Of a DNA stretch of 64,000 bases, positions 32,752 to 41,244 are shown one piece after another (the first letter of the stretch is position 1; every line of letters starts with the position of its first letter). Below the pieces are notes generated by a model. That model saw only the letters and a program-made list of their open reading frames with translations, searched no databases and was not told the origin of the DNA. The stretch is from positions 62,001-126,000 of the forward strand of contig NZ_JAAMPF010000008.1 in assembly GCF_011074795.1 (NCBI RefSeq), in the 5' to 3' direction. The stretch is from Marinobacter salicampi. GTDB taxonomy: Bacteria; Pseudomonadota; Gammaproteobacteria; Pseudomonadales; Oleiphilaceae. The position numbers were made by a program, and so were the translations under genes.

Positions 32752-34797
32752 ATGAACAATCCGTTGTTGACCGATGAGCTTCTGCCGCGCTTCGACCATG
32801 TCCGTACCGAACACATGGAGCCGGCGATTGATCAGATCCTCAGTGAGAACAGGGTCAAAATCCAGTCGCTGGCGACCCAGGAGGACCCGAGCTGGCATAC
32901 CCTCGCGCTGCCGATGCAGGGTCTGGATGACCATCTGAACAACGCCTGGTCTGTGATCTCCCATCTCAACAGCGTGATGAATTCCGATGAGCTGCGTAAG
33001 GTTTACAAGAGCTGCCTCGACAAGCTGACCGAGTACAGCACCGAACTGAGCCAGAACGAAACCCTGTGTGAGGCCTACAAGAAGCTTGCAGCCCGGGACG
33101 ATTTCAGTGATTTGAGCCAGGCCCAGCAAAAAGCCATCGAAAACACCCTCCGTGATTTCCATCTTGGCGGCGTCGACCTGCCCGCCGAGGATAAAGCCCG
33201 ATACGCCGAGCTGAAAATGGAGCTGGCGGATCTGGGTAATCGCTTCAGTGACAATGTGCTGGACGCCACCCAGCACTGGAACCGCCATATTACCGATGCC
33301 GACGAGCTGGCGGGTCTGCCGGAAACAGCCCTGGCCGGGGCCCGGCAGGCTGCCAAGCAGCGTGACCTTGACGGCTACCTGATTACCCTGGATTTTCCCA
33401 GCTTTCACCCGGTCATGACCTACTGCGATAACCGGGATCTACGCCGGGAGGTCTACGAGGCCTTTGTCACACGGGCCTCAGATATGGGACCTGATGCGGG
33501 CACCTGGGACAATACCCCGGTTATGGCCGAGATTCTCAAGCGCCGGCATGCTCTGGCACAACTGCTGGGCTTCGATAACTACGCCCAGCGTTCCCTGGAA
33601 ACCAAGATGGCCCGCACCACTGATGAGGTGCTGGATTTTCTGAACCAGCTGGCCGACAAATCTAAGCCGGTTGCGCAAAAAGACATCGAGGACCTCAAGG
33701 CCTTTGCCCGGGACGAGCACGGCGTTGACGAATTGGAAGCCTGGGATATCGGCTATTACAGTGAGAAGCTGCGCCAGCAGCGTTACGACATTTCACCGGA
33801 GACGCTGCGCCCATGGTTTCCGGCAGACAAGGTAGTATCGGGTCTGTTCAAGGTCACTGAGCGCCTGTTCGGCGTCCAAATTGAAGCCAAGACCGACTGT
33901 GAAACCTGGCACGAGGACGTGACCGCCTACTGCATCAGCCGGGACGGCGAGCCGGTGGCCTACTTCTACCTGGATCCCTTTGCCCGCCAGGGCAAGCGGG
34001 GTGGCGCATGGATGGCCGACTGCCGGGTCCGGTGGCGCAACCTGCGCGGCCATGTACAGCTGCCGGTGGCGTTCCTGACCTGCAACTTCACCCCGCCGGT
34101 CGATGGCCAACCCTCCCTGCTGACCCATGATGAGGTCACCACCCTGTTCCATGAGTTCGGCCACGGTCTGCACCATATGCTGACTCAGGTGGACGTAGCC
34201 GATGTCTCTGGCATCAATGGGGTGGCCTGGGATGCTGTGGAGCTACCTAGTCAGTTCCTGGAAAACTGGTGCTGGCACCCTGACTCCCTGGCATTGATTG
34301 CCTCGCACCATGAGACAGGCGAACCCTTGCCCCAGGATCTGCTGGACAAACTGCTGGCGGCCAAGAACTTCCAGGCTGGAATGCAGCTGGTTCGCCAGCT
34401 GGAGTTCTCGTTGTTTGATTTCCGGTTGCACGCCGAATTCACGCCCGATGCGCCGACCAATCCCCTGGATACCCATCGTCAGGTCCGGGACGAGATCGCG
34501 GTCATCAAAACGCCCGAGTTCAACCGCTTCCCGAACAGCTTTTCCCACATCTTTGCCGGAGGTTACGCTGCCGGCTACTACAGCTACAAATGGGCGGAAG
34601 TTCTGGCAGCGGATGCGTTCTCGCTGTTCGAGGAACGAGGTATTTTTGACCCGGAGACCGGCAGGTCATTTCTGGAGAACATCCTGGAGAAGGGCGGCTC
34701 CCGCGAGCCCATGGAGTTGTTCAAGGCATTCCGCGGCCGGGAGCCGAAGGTCGACGCCTTGCTCCGCCAGACCGGCATTGCCTCGGAAGCGGCCTGA
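32752..34797 (+). CDS. prlC: oligopeptidase A (M3 zinc peptidase)
   Basis: Cytoplasmic zinc metallopeptidase that degrades short peptides such as cleaved signal peptides. The M3 active site HEFGHGLHHML starts at H467 (HExxH plus a downstream Glu in the AVELPSQFLENW region). 681 residues, equal to E. coli PrlC. The helical N-terminal half (MNNPLLTDELLPRFDHVRTE) is characteristic. A perfect 12-bp hairpin follows the stop before the YheV-like gene. Confidence 0.97.
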   Translation: MNNPLLTDELLPRFDHVRTEHMEPAIDQILSENRVKIQSLATQEDPSWHTLALPMQGLDDHLNNAWSVISHLNSVMNSDELRKVYKSCLDKLTEYSTELSQNETLCEAYKKLAARDDFSDLSQAQQKAIENTLRDFHLGGVDLPAEDKARYAELKMELADLGNRFSDNVLDATQHWNRHITDADELAGLPETALAGARQAAKQRDLDGYLITLDFPSFHPVMTYCDNRDLRREVYEAFVTRASDMGPDAGTWDNTPVMAEILKRRHALAQLLGFDNYAQRSLETKMARTTDEVLDFLNQLADKSKPVAQKDIEDLKAFARDEHGVDELEAWDIGYYSEKLRQQRYDISPETLRPWFPADKVVSGLFKVTERLFGVQIEAKTDCETWHEDVTAYCISRDGEPVAYFYLDPFARQGKRGGAWMADCRVRWRNLRGHVQLPVAFLTCNFTPPVDGQPSLLTHDEVTTLFHEFGHGLHHMLTQVDVADVSGINGVAWDAVELPSQFLENWCWHPDSLALIASHHETGEPLPQDLLDKLLAAKNFQAGMQLVRQLEFSLFDFRLHAEFTPDAPTNPLDTHRQVRDEIAVIKTPEFNRFPNSFSHIFAGGYAAGYYSYKWAEVLAADAFSLFEERGIFDPETGRSFLENILEKGGSREPMELFKAFRGREPKVDALLRQTGIASEAA

Positions 34798-34805
34798 CCT
34801 GAACC

Positions 34806-34835
34806 GGGCTGGGCAAGGTAGATCTTGCCCAGCCC
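34806..34835 (+). terminator. perfect 12-bp hairpin between prlC and the YheV-like gene
   Basis: GGGCTGGGCAAG (34806-34817) and CTTGCCCAGCCC (34824-34835) pair exactly around loop GTAGAT. No T run follows, so it may be a weak or Rho-assisted terminator or an mRNA stabiliser rather than a canonical terminator. Confidence 0.45.
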
Positions 34836-34856
34836 ACTGATTATGGAGTAGTCCTC

Positions 34857-35171
34857 ATGGCGACCCCGAAACGTTTTATAGCCGGCGCTGTCTGTCCCCG
34901 TTGCGCGGAAATGGACAAGATCACTATGTATACAACGGAGGAAGGCCAGTTCCGGGAGTGTGTCGCCTGTGGCTTTGCTGACAAGGAGGGTGAGTCGAAT
35001 ACGCCGGCTGAGGGTGCCACAGCGGCGGAACTGCCAGCTGCCGAACTGTCTGTTGCCGAACTATCTGTTAGCGAACTACAGACCCGCGTGAATACCCGCA
35101 AGAACACTGATGATCATACGGTCAAGCAGGTCGTGTTTTTCAAGGCAGGGGGGGACAGTGCCGATGACTGA
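34857..35171 (+). CDS. YheV-family putative zinc-ribbon protein
   Basis: 104 residues with two CxxC knuckles, CPRCAEMD (about 13-20) and ECVACGFAD (about 35-43), that would bind one zinc. In E. coli yheV also sits next to the prlC/kefB region. This copy has an acidic alanine/glutamate-rich insert (about 57-74) made by an in-frame 15-bp tandem repeat, which lengthens it relative to the usual 65-80 residues. Function unknown. Confidence 0.8.
   Translation: MATPKRFIAGAVCPRCAEMDKITMYTTEEGQFRECVACGFADKEGESNTPAEGATAAELPAAELSVAELSVSELQTRVNTRKNTDDHTVKQVVFFKAGGDSADD
35025..35078 (+). repeat. 15-bp tandem repeat, 3.6 copies, coding A-E-L-S-V
   Basis: Units start at 35025, 35040, 35055 and 35070 (last partial). 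The middle two differ at one base. In frame they code AELPA, AELSV, AELSV and SEL inside the YheV-like protein, probably a slippage or unequal-exchange expansion. Confidence 0.85.
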
Positions 35172-35183
35172 CCCGATGGTGTT

Positions 35184-35414
35184 CTAGCTGTCCTCGGACG
35201 CGCCGATGAAGGCAAACCGTGGCACCTGCTCCCCAGCCACCTCGACGGTTTCTCTGAACATGGCCAGCGGCCTGACCCATAGGCTGTGATCGCCATACAG
35301 GCAGCGATAGACCACCATATATTCCTCGGTTTCACTATGCCGAGCTGTTCCAATGACCTCGTAGTTTCTGCCCTTGTAGTGGCGGTAAACGCCGGGCTTC
35401 AGGTTCGCTGGCAT
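35184..35414 (-). CDS. DUF1653 domain protein
   Basis: Small soluble protein of unknown function; the core YRHYKGRNYEVIGTARHSETEEYMVVYRC identifies DUF1653. The frame is open to a GTG at 35468. ATG 35414 has GGAG 9 nt upstream and gives MPANLKPGVYRHYKG, 76 residues, the usual length, so I choose it. It follows the DoxX gene on the same strand and converges on the YheV-like gene with a 12-bp gap. Confidence 0.82.
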   Translation of the reverse strand: MPANLKPGVYRHYKGRNYEVIGTARHSETEEYMVVYRCLYGDHSLWVRPLAMFRETVEVAGEQVPRFAFIGASEDS

Positions 35415-35485
35415 CGCGTCTTTCTCCACAGTTTCCGCAGTTGGCAGGGTGCCGGCAATGGCTGTCACATGGCCTTTTTCATGAC

Positions 35486-35872
35486 CTAGCTTTTAAGCTT
35501 GTAACGCCCGGGGCCCAGGAACACAAGCGCCAGTGCGATAAACAGGAAGAAACCCTGCAGTTCCAGCGACCAGCCGCCGGAGCCGGCCAGGCTCATCAAC
35601 TGGTGGCCGTGTGCCAGAGCAATGGCGACCAGCATGTTGAATACGATCAGTAGGGCGCCGATCCGGGTGTGGTAGCCCAGGATAACCATGAGGGGCGCAA
35701 TCAGCTCGCCAATGAAAACGCCGTAAGCGAAAAAGCCGGGAATACCATGGGCCGATAACATGGCTTCTATGCCACTGACGCCGTTAAACAGTTTGGCCAC
35801 GCCGTGGAACAGCATCAGGCCGCCCAGGGTCAGCCTGATGATCAGCTTTCCAAGATCTGTATTCTCTAACAA
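35486..35872 (-). CDS. DoxX family membrane protein
   Basis: 128 residues, four TM helices (about 10-27, 48-66, 70-92 and 104-122), with the family patterns RLTLGGLMLFHGVAKL and GELIAPLMVILGYHTRIGAL. DoxX-like proteins are linked to redox or thiol stress in some bacteria, but this one has no assigned role. The only start covering TM1 is TTG at 35872, with AGGAAA 8 nt before it. Same strand as the globin gene upstream (117-bp gap). Confidence 0.85.
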   Translation of the reverse strand: MLENTDLGKLIIRLTLGGLMLFHGVAKLFNGVSGIEAMLSAHGIPGFFAYGVFIGELIAPLMVILGYHTRIGALLIVFNMLVAIALAHGHQLMSLAGSGGWSLELQGFFLFIALALVFLGPGRYKLKS

Positions 35873-35989
35873 CGTGATGATTTCCTGATTTGAAAAAATG
35901 GGATGACGACTGCCCCGTGAGTCTGGGCACTATTCTGGCGGCCAAGCTTATCGTGGGCCTTGCCGCGAAACCAGCCCGGTGTCGGGACA

Positions 35990-36439
35990 CTAGGGTGCAA
36001 CAATGTCCCCATGCATGGGGGCGAGCTGTGCCAGCAACTGATTCTGGGCTGCGGTGGAGATGCCGTTGCGCTCCAGAGCCAGTACCAGGTTCTCGACCAG
36101 GGCATTGAACTGGGTTTCGGTAATGGCCATGGCCTGGTGGGATTCTGCCATGGAACGGCCCGTGTAACGGCAGGGCCCACCGGCAAGCCCACAGATCTGG
36201 TCACTCAGCCTGGAATGAAAGCGGTTCACGTCCAGGCCCCGGAACTGGAAAGCAATTCGGGTGTCATCGACGATCAGGTACATAAGGTCTTCCACAATGG
36301 CTTCTATACCTGCCCGCTGGCCCAGAGCGTCGTATAGATTAGCATCCCGTTCTGCCCCCGCTTCACCGGTGACCGGAGTCTGACAGGCCGTCAGCAGGAC
36401 AGCCAGAAAACAGCCGGAAATAAGCCGTATGAACGTCAC
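35990..36439 (-). CDS. lipoprotein group I truncated hemoglobin
   Basis: 149 residues. A type II signal peptide ends in LLTAC (lipidated Cys near 19), then a 2-on-2 globin domain of about 115 residues (NLYDALGQRAGIEAIVEDLM; GGPCRYTGRSMAESHQAM with the proximal His in ESHQAM; ALVENLVLALERNGI). GTG start with GGAG 8 nt upstream. Most truncated globins are cytoplasmic; here the signal places it on the envelope, where it might bind O2 or NO. It follows the DUF3034 gene by 17 bp. Confidence 0.88.
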   Translation of the reverse strand: MTFIRLISGCFLAVLLTACQTPVTGEAGAERDANLYDALGQRAGIEAIVEDLMYLIVDDTRIAFQFRGLDVNRFHSRLSDQICGLAGGPCRYTGRSMAESHQAMAITETQFNALVENLVLALERNGISTAAQNQLLAQLAPMHGDIVAP

Positions 36440-36456
36440 CAGAGATACTCCATCAG

Positions 36457-37320
36457 CTAGAAACTGCCCTGTAAGGAAAGATACACGCCGCGCTGGTCGG
36501 GTAGCCCCGCGATCCCGCCGAGATCAACAAAAGCGGCGGTCACGGCGAGTCGACGATCGGGCACCCAGGCCACAAACAGATCATGCCAGTCATCTTCTTC
36601 AGCAAAGCTGAGGTTGTCTGGTTTCTGGCGATACTCCACCCCGGCCAGCCAGTGCCGGTTCATAAACAGGGCCACACTGGCCTCCAGCATGAGTTCGTGG
36701 GCCCGGCTTCGGTCACCCCCGAAACCCAGCAGGCCCCCCTGGTTAGCCCGGGTACCACGGGCGGTCAGGTTAACCAGCAGGTTGCGGCTGGCGAGCGCTG
36801 CGAAAAACAGCTTGCTGCCACTGAGGTAGATGTCGGTGCCACTCTCATCCCGCGCCCCTACCGCGGATGGTACGGTGAAATGGCGGTTGCGTTTATGCTG
36901 AAGCCCCAGGGACCACTGGCCATAGGTGCCATAAAGGACATCTCCGGCCAGCCGGGCCTTGGCACCGAAAATATCCTGTGCCAGTTCATCCTGTCCCAGG
37001 GTGGCGCCCAGAGTACCCAGGTCCAGAGTCTGGCGGCCTGCGCTCAATTCCAGGCGGTTACGCCAGTTAACGGTGACGCCGGCAAATCCCAGGGTGAAGT
37101 CGTCCACTTCTGCGCGACTCAGCGCCAGGGTTCCGCCCCACTCCTCGTCGCTGGCATAGCCGCTGAGCAGTGCCCAGGGCACAAGACCGCCGCCGGCGGT
37201 GCCCTCAATGGTCGTTACGCCCCCCGTGGCCCACAGGCGGCTGCCGGGCGCACCTTGCACATGAGTTGCGAGCGCCAGCACCAGTATCATTGCCATAGGC
37301 AGATCCCGTGCCAGCGTCAT
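36457..37320 (-). CDS. DUF3034 family envelope protein
   Basis: 287 residues with a Sec signal (MILVLALATHVQGA, cleavage near 23-24). The mature part is beta-rich, with alternating aromatic and polar strands and a C-terminal aromatic residue (VYLSLQGSF), which suggests an outer-membrane barrel. GGVTTIEGTAGGGLVPWALLS near the N-terminus is the family hallmark as I know it. No function is established. It overlaps the EAL gene by 4 bp (ATGA), implying coupled translation. Confidence 0.8.
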   Translation of the reverse strand: MTLARDLPMAMILVLALATHVQGAPGSRLWATGGVTTIEGTAGGGLVPWALLSGYASDEEWGGTLALSRAEVDDFTLGFAGVTVNWRNRLELSAGRQTLDLGTLGATLGQDELAQDIFGAKARLAGDVLYGTYGQWSLGLQHKRNRHFTVPSAVGARDESGTDIYLSGSKLFFAALASRNLLVNLTARGTRANQGGLLGFGGDRSRAHELMLEASVALFMNRHWLAGVEYRQKPDNLSFAEEDDWHDLFVAWVPDRRLAVTAAFVDLGGIAGLPDQRGVYLSLQGSF

Positions 37321-39698
37321 GTACCACCACCTTCGGGCTCAGTTTCCGGCGCCAGTTCCCCGGCCCGGAGACAAAATTCGCCGGCCCAGTCGGAGAGCAG
37401 TTCCGGCTTCATGGGCCGGCCCAGATAGAAGCCCTGGGCCATATCACATCCCCACTGTTGCAGGAGATGCCAGCTCACCGGATCTTCGATACCCTCGGCC
37501 ACCACACGCAGACCCAGGCGGTGGGCCATATCGATGGTGGACTGCACAATGAGCTGGTCCTGGAGCTCAGTAGCAAGCTTGAGCACGAAGGATTTGTCGA
37601 TCTTGAGCTCATCAACGGGCAGGGACCGCAGTTGAGCCAGGGACGAGTAGCCGGTGCCAAAATCATCAATGGAAATCCTGAAACCCAGGCCCCGGAGTTT
37701 TTCCAGGGTCTGAATAGCGAGGCCGGCATCCAACATCACGGCACTTTCTGTTACCTCGAAGGTGATGCGCTCCCGGTGGTCCTGCCAGCTGGCGAAGGTG
37801 GAGATCACCATGTCAGCCAGAGAGCGATTGGTCAGGTCCAGAGCCGAAAGGTTAATGGCTACCCCAATATCCAGCCCCGCCTTGCGCCAGACACACGCAT
37901 CATCGGCGATGCAGCGGAGGATAAAGCCGGTCAACTGGTGGATCTGGCCTGAGCGCTCGGCCAGGAGGATGAATTCGTCTGGATTGACAAAGCCCAGCTC
38001 AGGATGATGCCAGCGCACCAGAGCCTCTACCTGATGAAGCTCTACAGTCTGGAGGGTGATCTTGGGCTGGTAATGCATGAACAGATCGCCATTGGCCATG
38101 GCTGGATGCAGGTCTCTGATCAGGCGTAATTCGCGCAAATGGCTCTCATCGCCACCGGGCCGATAAAAAGCAATCTGGTGGTCGGCTTGGGGGGCGATTT
38201 CCATGGTCAGGTTGAGTCGCCGGCGGACTTCATCCGGTGTCGCGCCCTGTTCCGGCAGGCTGATGACCGCCACGTGTATCTGTAGATGTATCGGGGTGTT
38301 GTAGACCACCACACAATCTTCGGTATGGGCTTTCAGTCGCATGATCAGGTGTTCCAGCTGATCGCGGCTATGGTTGGGAACCAGTGCCATGAACTCGTTG
38401 CCGCCTGTTCGCCCGAAGTGACATTGGGGGGGTAGCTGTCCGCGCAGGCGCAGCCCGGTGGCGATAATAACCTGGTCCCCGAAGGCGAACCCGAGGGTAT
38501 CATTGACAGCCTTGAAGTCCGCCAGCGCAAACGCAAGGGCGAAAACCGGCGTTTGCTGTCTGAGGAACTTGGCCAGTTGCGCATCAATGGCCTTGCGGTT
38601 CTGCAGGCCTGTCAGCTCGTCATGCAGGGCTTTGTGTTCAAGGCGGTGCTCACGCTCCCTTATCCGGAGCAGCATTTCCATAAGCGCCCTTTTCAACACG
38701 CCAAGCTCGCCGCCGGGGCTGACTTTTGGCGGAGTTGCCGGCCGTCCTTCGCCAATGGCACTGGCGAAATTGGCCAGCTCCAGTACCGGTCGCCCGAATG
38801 CCCGGGCCGTGGCCAGCACCAGAACCCCCGCCACCCCAAGCGCTGCCAATACGATAATGCCGATCTCCTTGGCCAGGGTGTAGTAGTTATCCAGGGCGGC
38901 GTCGCGACTGCTAAGCATCACAATATGAATGGCTTGGCTGGGGTCCCGGTTTACCGTCATCGACTGGCTGAAGTAAGGCCCGCTTTCAAGCAATGTCCGG
39001 GTCGAGCCGCCGCTGGTCGATCGGGCGAGGGTATCCATCAATGCGGCATCAAACGAAGCCGGCGGCAGACTGCTGGCCAGAATGTTGACCCGGTTTCCGT
39101 TCTTGTACTGGAACACCACGTCGCTGGCCGTGAGGTCGCTGATTGCCCCGGCTAGCGCATCGTCAAGCAGAAAGCCGGCGATCAGCCAGGCCTTCAGTCC
39201 GGCGCCTTGGACCGGTACCACAATCAGCTGGTACGCTCGCCCCTGCCAGAGTTGAATATCGTCGGCGTAGCCGTCGTTCCGGGCTTCTGCAAGCAGCTCC
39301 TGGAAAGGCGTCGGGGTGCCGGAGCTCATAAGATCCGGGCCAGCCACGACAAGGCCCTGGTTATTGGCCAGCACGGCCATGTCTGCCTTGGCCCGGGCGC
39401 TGTGGTTGTCCAGGGCACTGGTCATGGTGGGCAGATCACCGCTGGCGACAGCTGAGCGGAAACCAAAGTCCTCCACCAGCACCTTCAGGCGCGACGCCAG
39501 CAATTCGGTCCGGCGCGCCAGAACCTCTCTGGCGACGCCATCGGCAATGTTGAGTTGCTCCCGGGCCCTGGATTTTTCCGCTTCGAACAGATTCAGCAGC
39601 AGCAGGCCAGCGATACCGATGACGGTAATAAGCACGATGGCGAGCATGGTGATCAGCAGGCGGGCACGAAAACCCAGCAATATCCGGGGATACGGCAT
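37317..39698 (-). CDS. membrane GGDEF/EAL protein, probable c-di-GMP phosphodiesterase
   Basis: 793 residues. TM1 at about 14-34, a periplasmic sensor of about 245 residues (Cache-like; no further match), TM2 near 285-303, HAMP-like linker, GGDEF (about 365-525) and EAL (about 540-785). The GGDEF is degenerate: TGGNEF replaces GGDEF and ALADFK replaces the metal-binding DLDxFK, so cyclase activity is unlikely. The EAL set looks complete (VEALVRW, INLSA, FEVTES, DDFGTGYSS, KIDKSF, AEGIE). The ATG shares a base with the upstream stop (TGATG); GGAG is 5 nt before it. A GTG one codon earlier is possible. Confidence 0.92.
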   Translation of the reverse strand: MPYPRILLGFRARLLITMLAIVLITVIGIAGLLLLNLFEAEKSRAREQLNIADGVAREVLARRTELLASRLKVLVEDFGFRSAVASGDLPTMTSALDNHSARAKADMAVLANNQGLVVAGPDLMSSGTPTPFQELLAEARNDGYADDIQLWQGRAYQLIVVPVQGAGLKAWLIAGFLLDDALAGAISDLTASDVVFQYKNGNRVNILASSLPPASFDAALMDTLARSTSGGSTRTLLESGPYFSQSMTVNRDPSQAIHIVMLSSRDAALDNYYTLAKEIGIIVLAALGVAGVLVLATARAFGRPVLELANFASAIGEGRPATPPKVSPGGELGVLKRALMEMLLRIREREHRLEHKALHDELTGLQNRKAIDAQLAKFLRQQTPVFALAFALADFKAVNDTLGFAFGDQVIIATGLRLRGQLPPQCHFGRTGGNEFMALVPNHSRDQLEHLIMRLKAHTEDCVVVYNTPIHLQIHVAVISLPEQGATPDEVRRRLNLTMEIAPQADHQIAFYRPGGDESHLRELRLIRDLHPAMANGDLFMHYQPKITLQTVELHQVEALVRWHHPELGFVNPDEFILLAERSGQIHQLTGFILRCIADDACVWRKAGLDIGVAINLSALDLTNRSLADMVISTFASWQDHRERITFEVTESAVMLDAGLAIQTLEKLRGLGFRISIDDFGTGYSSLAQLRSLPVDELKIDKSFVLKLATELQDQLIVQSTIDMAHRLGLRVVAEGIEDPVSWHLLQQWGCDMAQGFYLGRPMKPELLSDWAGEFCLRAGELAPETEPEGGGT

Positions 39699-40390
39699 CA
39701 CAGCTCCCGGAAGCGTTTTTGCAGGCCCTCAAGGCCGGAAATCCCTGGTTTTTTTGGAACAAGGTCCAGGACCACCCTGTGTCGAACAGGCCAGGGACCG
39801 CTCAGGACCCAGGGCTCACTGGCAGTATTGTCTGCAAGCCGCGAATGCCAGACCTTTACCTGGAGTTCGCCGGCAGAGCTCATGAGTTCTGCCGGAACCT
39901 CAAGGCGGGCAATGCCGGCGGCACCAGATCTGGCCACATGAGCGCTGTCTGTCACGACAATGAAAGCCTGCATCTGGTCGTGGATGTTGCAGCCGAGCTC
40001 AACCACTCCCGGTTTGTCGAACAGAACAGGGGCCTCCGGTTGGTCGGCATAGAGCTCGATATTAAAGGGCTTTGGCGTCGAAAACGAATACACATGGTGC
40101 TGGGTATTGTCGTTATTGGGAAAGGCCACTTCGGCGCCCTGGGGAATCACTGTCAACGCAGGATCAAACGCCCGGTTCATTTGGGACACCGTAAAGAGCC
40201 CGGGTCCGGTTGAAGCTTTGGTGTCGACTTCCCCCTGGCGGGCTCGGGAATTTACTTCAACCACGACCACAACATCAGGCAGGGGGGCGCCGGTTTCGTC
40301 TCCGAACCTAAGCTCGACAGTGCCAGCGAGACTGGGCGGGACCCAGGCAAGCATCAATCCAGACACAAAACTGCGGATGCTAAGTGACAT
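39698..40390 (-). CDS. periplasmic cupredoxin-like protein (methylamine utilisation-type)
   Basis: 230 residues from ATG 40390 (AGAG just upstream; a GTG 30 bp earlier is also open). Signal peptide to about residue 22 (MLAWVPPSLA). An N-terminal Ig/CNA-like segment is followed by a plastocyanin-type domain. Candidate type-1 copper ligands are His in NNDNTQHHVYSF and C, H, M in GCNIHDQM. Such proteins are often annotated 'methylamine utilization protein', but no mau genes are here. It is coupled to the EAL gene by the overlapping TGATG. Confidence 0.8.
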   Translation of the reverse strand: MSLSIRSFVSGLMLAWVPPSLAGTVELRFGDETGAPLPDVVVVVEVNSRARQGEVDTKASTGPGLFTVSQMNRAFDPALTVIPQGAEVAFPNNDNTQHHVYSFSTPKPFNIELYADQPEAPVLFDKPGVVELGCNIHDQMQAFIVVTDSAHVARSGAAGIARLEVPAELMSSAGELQVKVWHSRLADNTASEPWVLSGPWPVRHRVVLDLVPKKPGISGLEGLQKRFREL

Positions 40391-40433
40391 GCATGCTCTC
40401 TTACGTACTCGCTGCGGCACGTCTTCCTTAACT

Positions 40434-41126
40434 TCAGGTCAGGTCCTTCGGTCCGAGATTGAACTGTATGCGGTTGCGCAGCAACAGGTTTTCCCAATAT
40501 TCCCGCATCCAGTCCCAGGCTGCATGCTTAACCTGTTCTACGAAGGGATCCAGATTCAGTTCATAGTAATCGGGGGTGCCCGCTATCTGGAGTACAGTAA
40601 TGGTGATCGATTGGTCTAGCTCGTTGGCGAAGGGCTCGCCTATGAGCTGGTGAGCCAGCAGGTTCGCCTGGGTGGCTTCGATGTCGACCAGCTTGCCGCT
40701 TCGGATGGAATGATTGTTGTCGTTCATCTCTTCCATCAGCCGGTGACACAGGTAAGCCCGTATGAGCAGGCCGTCCAGGCCGTCGTAACGCGCCAGCAGA
40801 ACGGAAGGCTGGGTGAAATACCGGGTAGCGGCCTGAATAAAGGGTGCGAACAGCTCCAGAATATCTGCCTCGCGCGCGCAGGCCTCCACGCACTCAATGA
40901 GTCGCGGGGCCATTTCGATGTATTCCACGGCAAACTGGAACAGGCAGGTCGCGGGCTGGCTGCAGTCCACTTCGATAGTGGCAGGAAGCCCGTCTGCTTT
41001 TGCCTGAAGCTGTCGCAGAAATGTTCCCGACCTCGCCTCACGACGACGAGCCTGGTCGATGATGTCCAAAACTGCCGCTGGTGTCATGTCAGGAGATGCC
41101 GGTGTGTGCACTGAAAAGGGTCGCAA
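40434..41126 (-). CDS. hypothetical protein, unknown function
   Basis: 230 residues, soluble, without signal or TM. Mostly helical and acidic, with notable stretches HRLMEEMNDNNHSIRSGKL and AAWDWMREYWENLLLRNRIQF. I do not recognise a family. The start at TTG 41126 has GGAGG only 4 nt upstream; ATG 41087 lacks a ribosome site. It ends 43 bp before the cupredoxin gene on the same strand, so it may be the first gene of that operon. Confidence 0.6.
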   Translation of the reverse strand: MRPFSVHTPASPDMTPAAVLDIIDQARRREARSGTFLRQLQAKADGLPATIEVDCSQPATCLFQFAVEYIEMAPRLIECVEACAREADILELFAPFIQAATRYFTQPSVLLARYDGLDGLLIRAYLCHRLMEEMNDNNHSIRSGKLVDIEATQANLLAHQLIGEPFANELDQSITITVLQIAGTPDYYELNLDPFVEQVKHAAWDWMREYWENLLLRNRIQFNLGPKDLT

Positions 41127-41244
41127 CGCGCCTCCACGATCCTTAGCTGGCCAAGATCAAGCAGCCCCGTATCCCACTGATACGTTGTGCTGCCGTTTCT
41201 GAATAGTGTAGTTGAGATTTTGGCGGCTGCCCGGCCAGGGCTGC

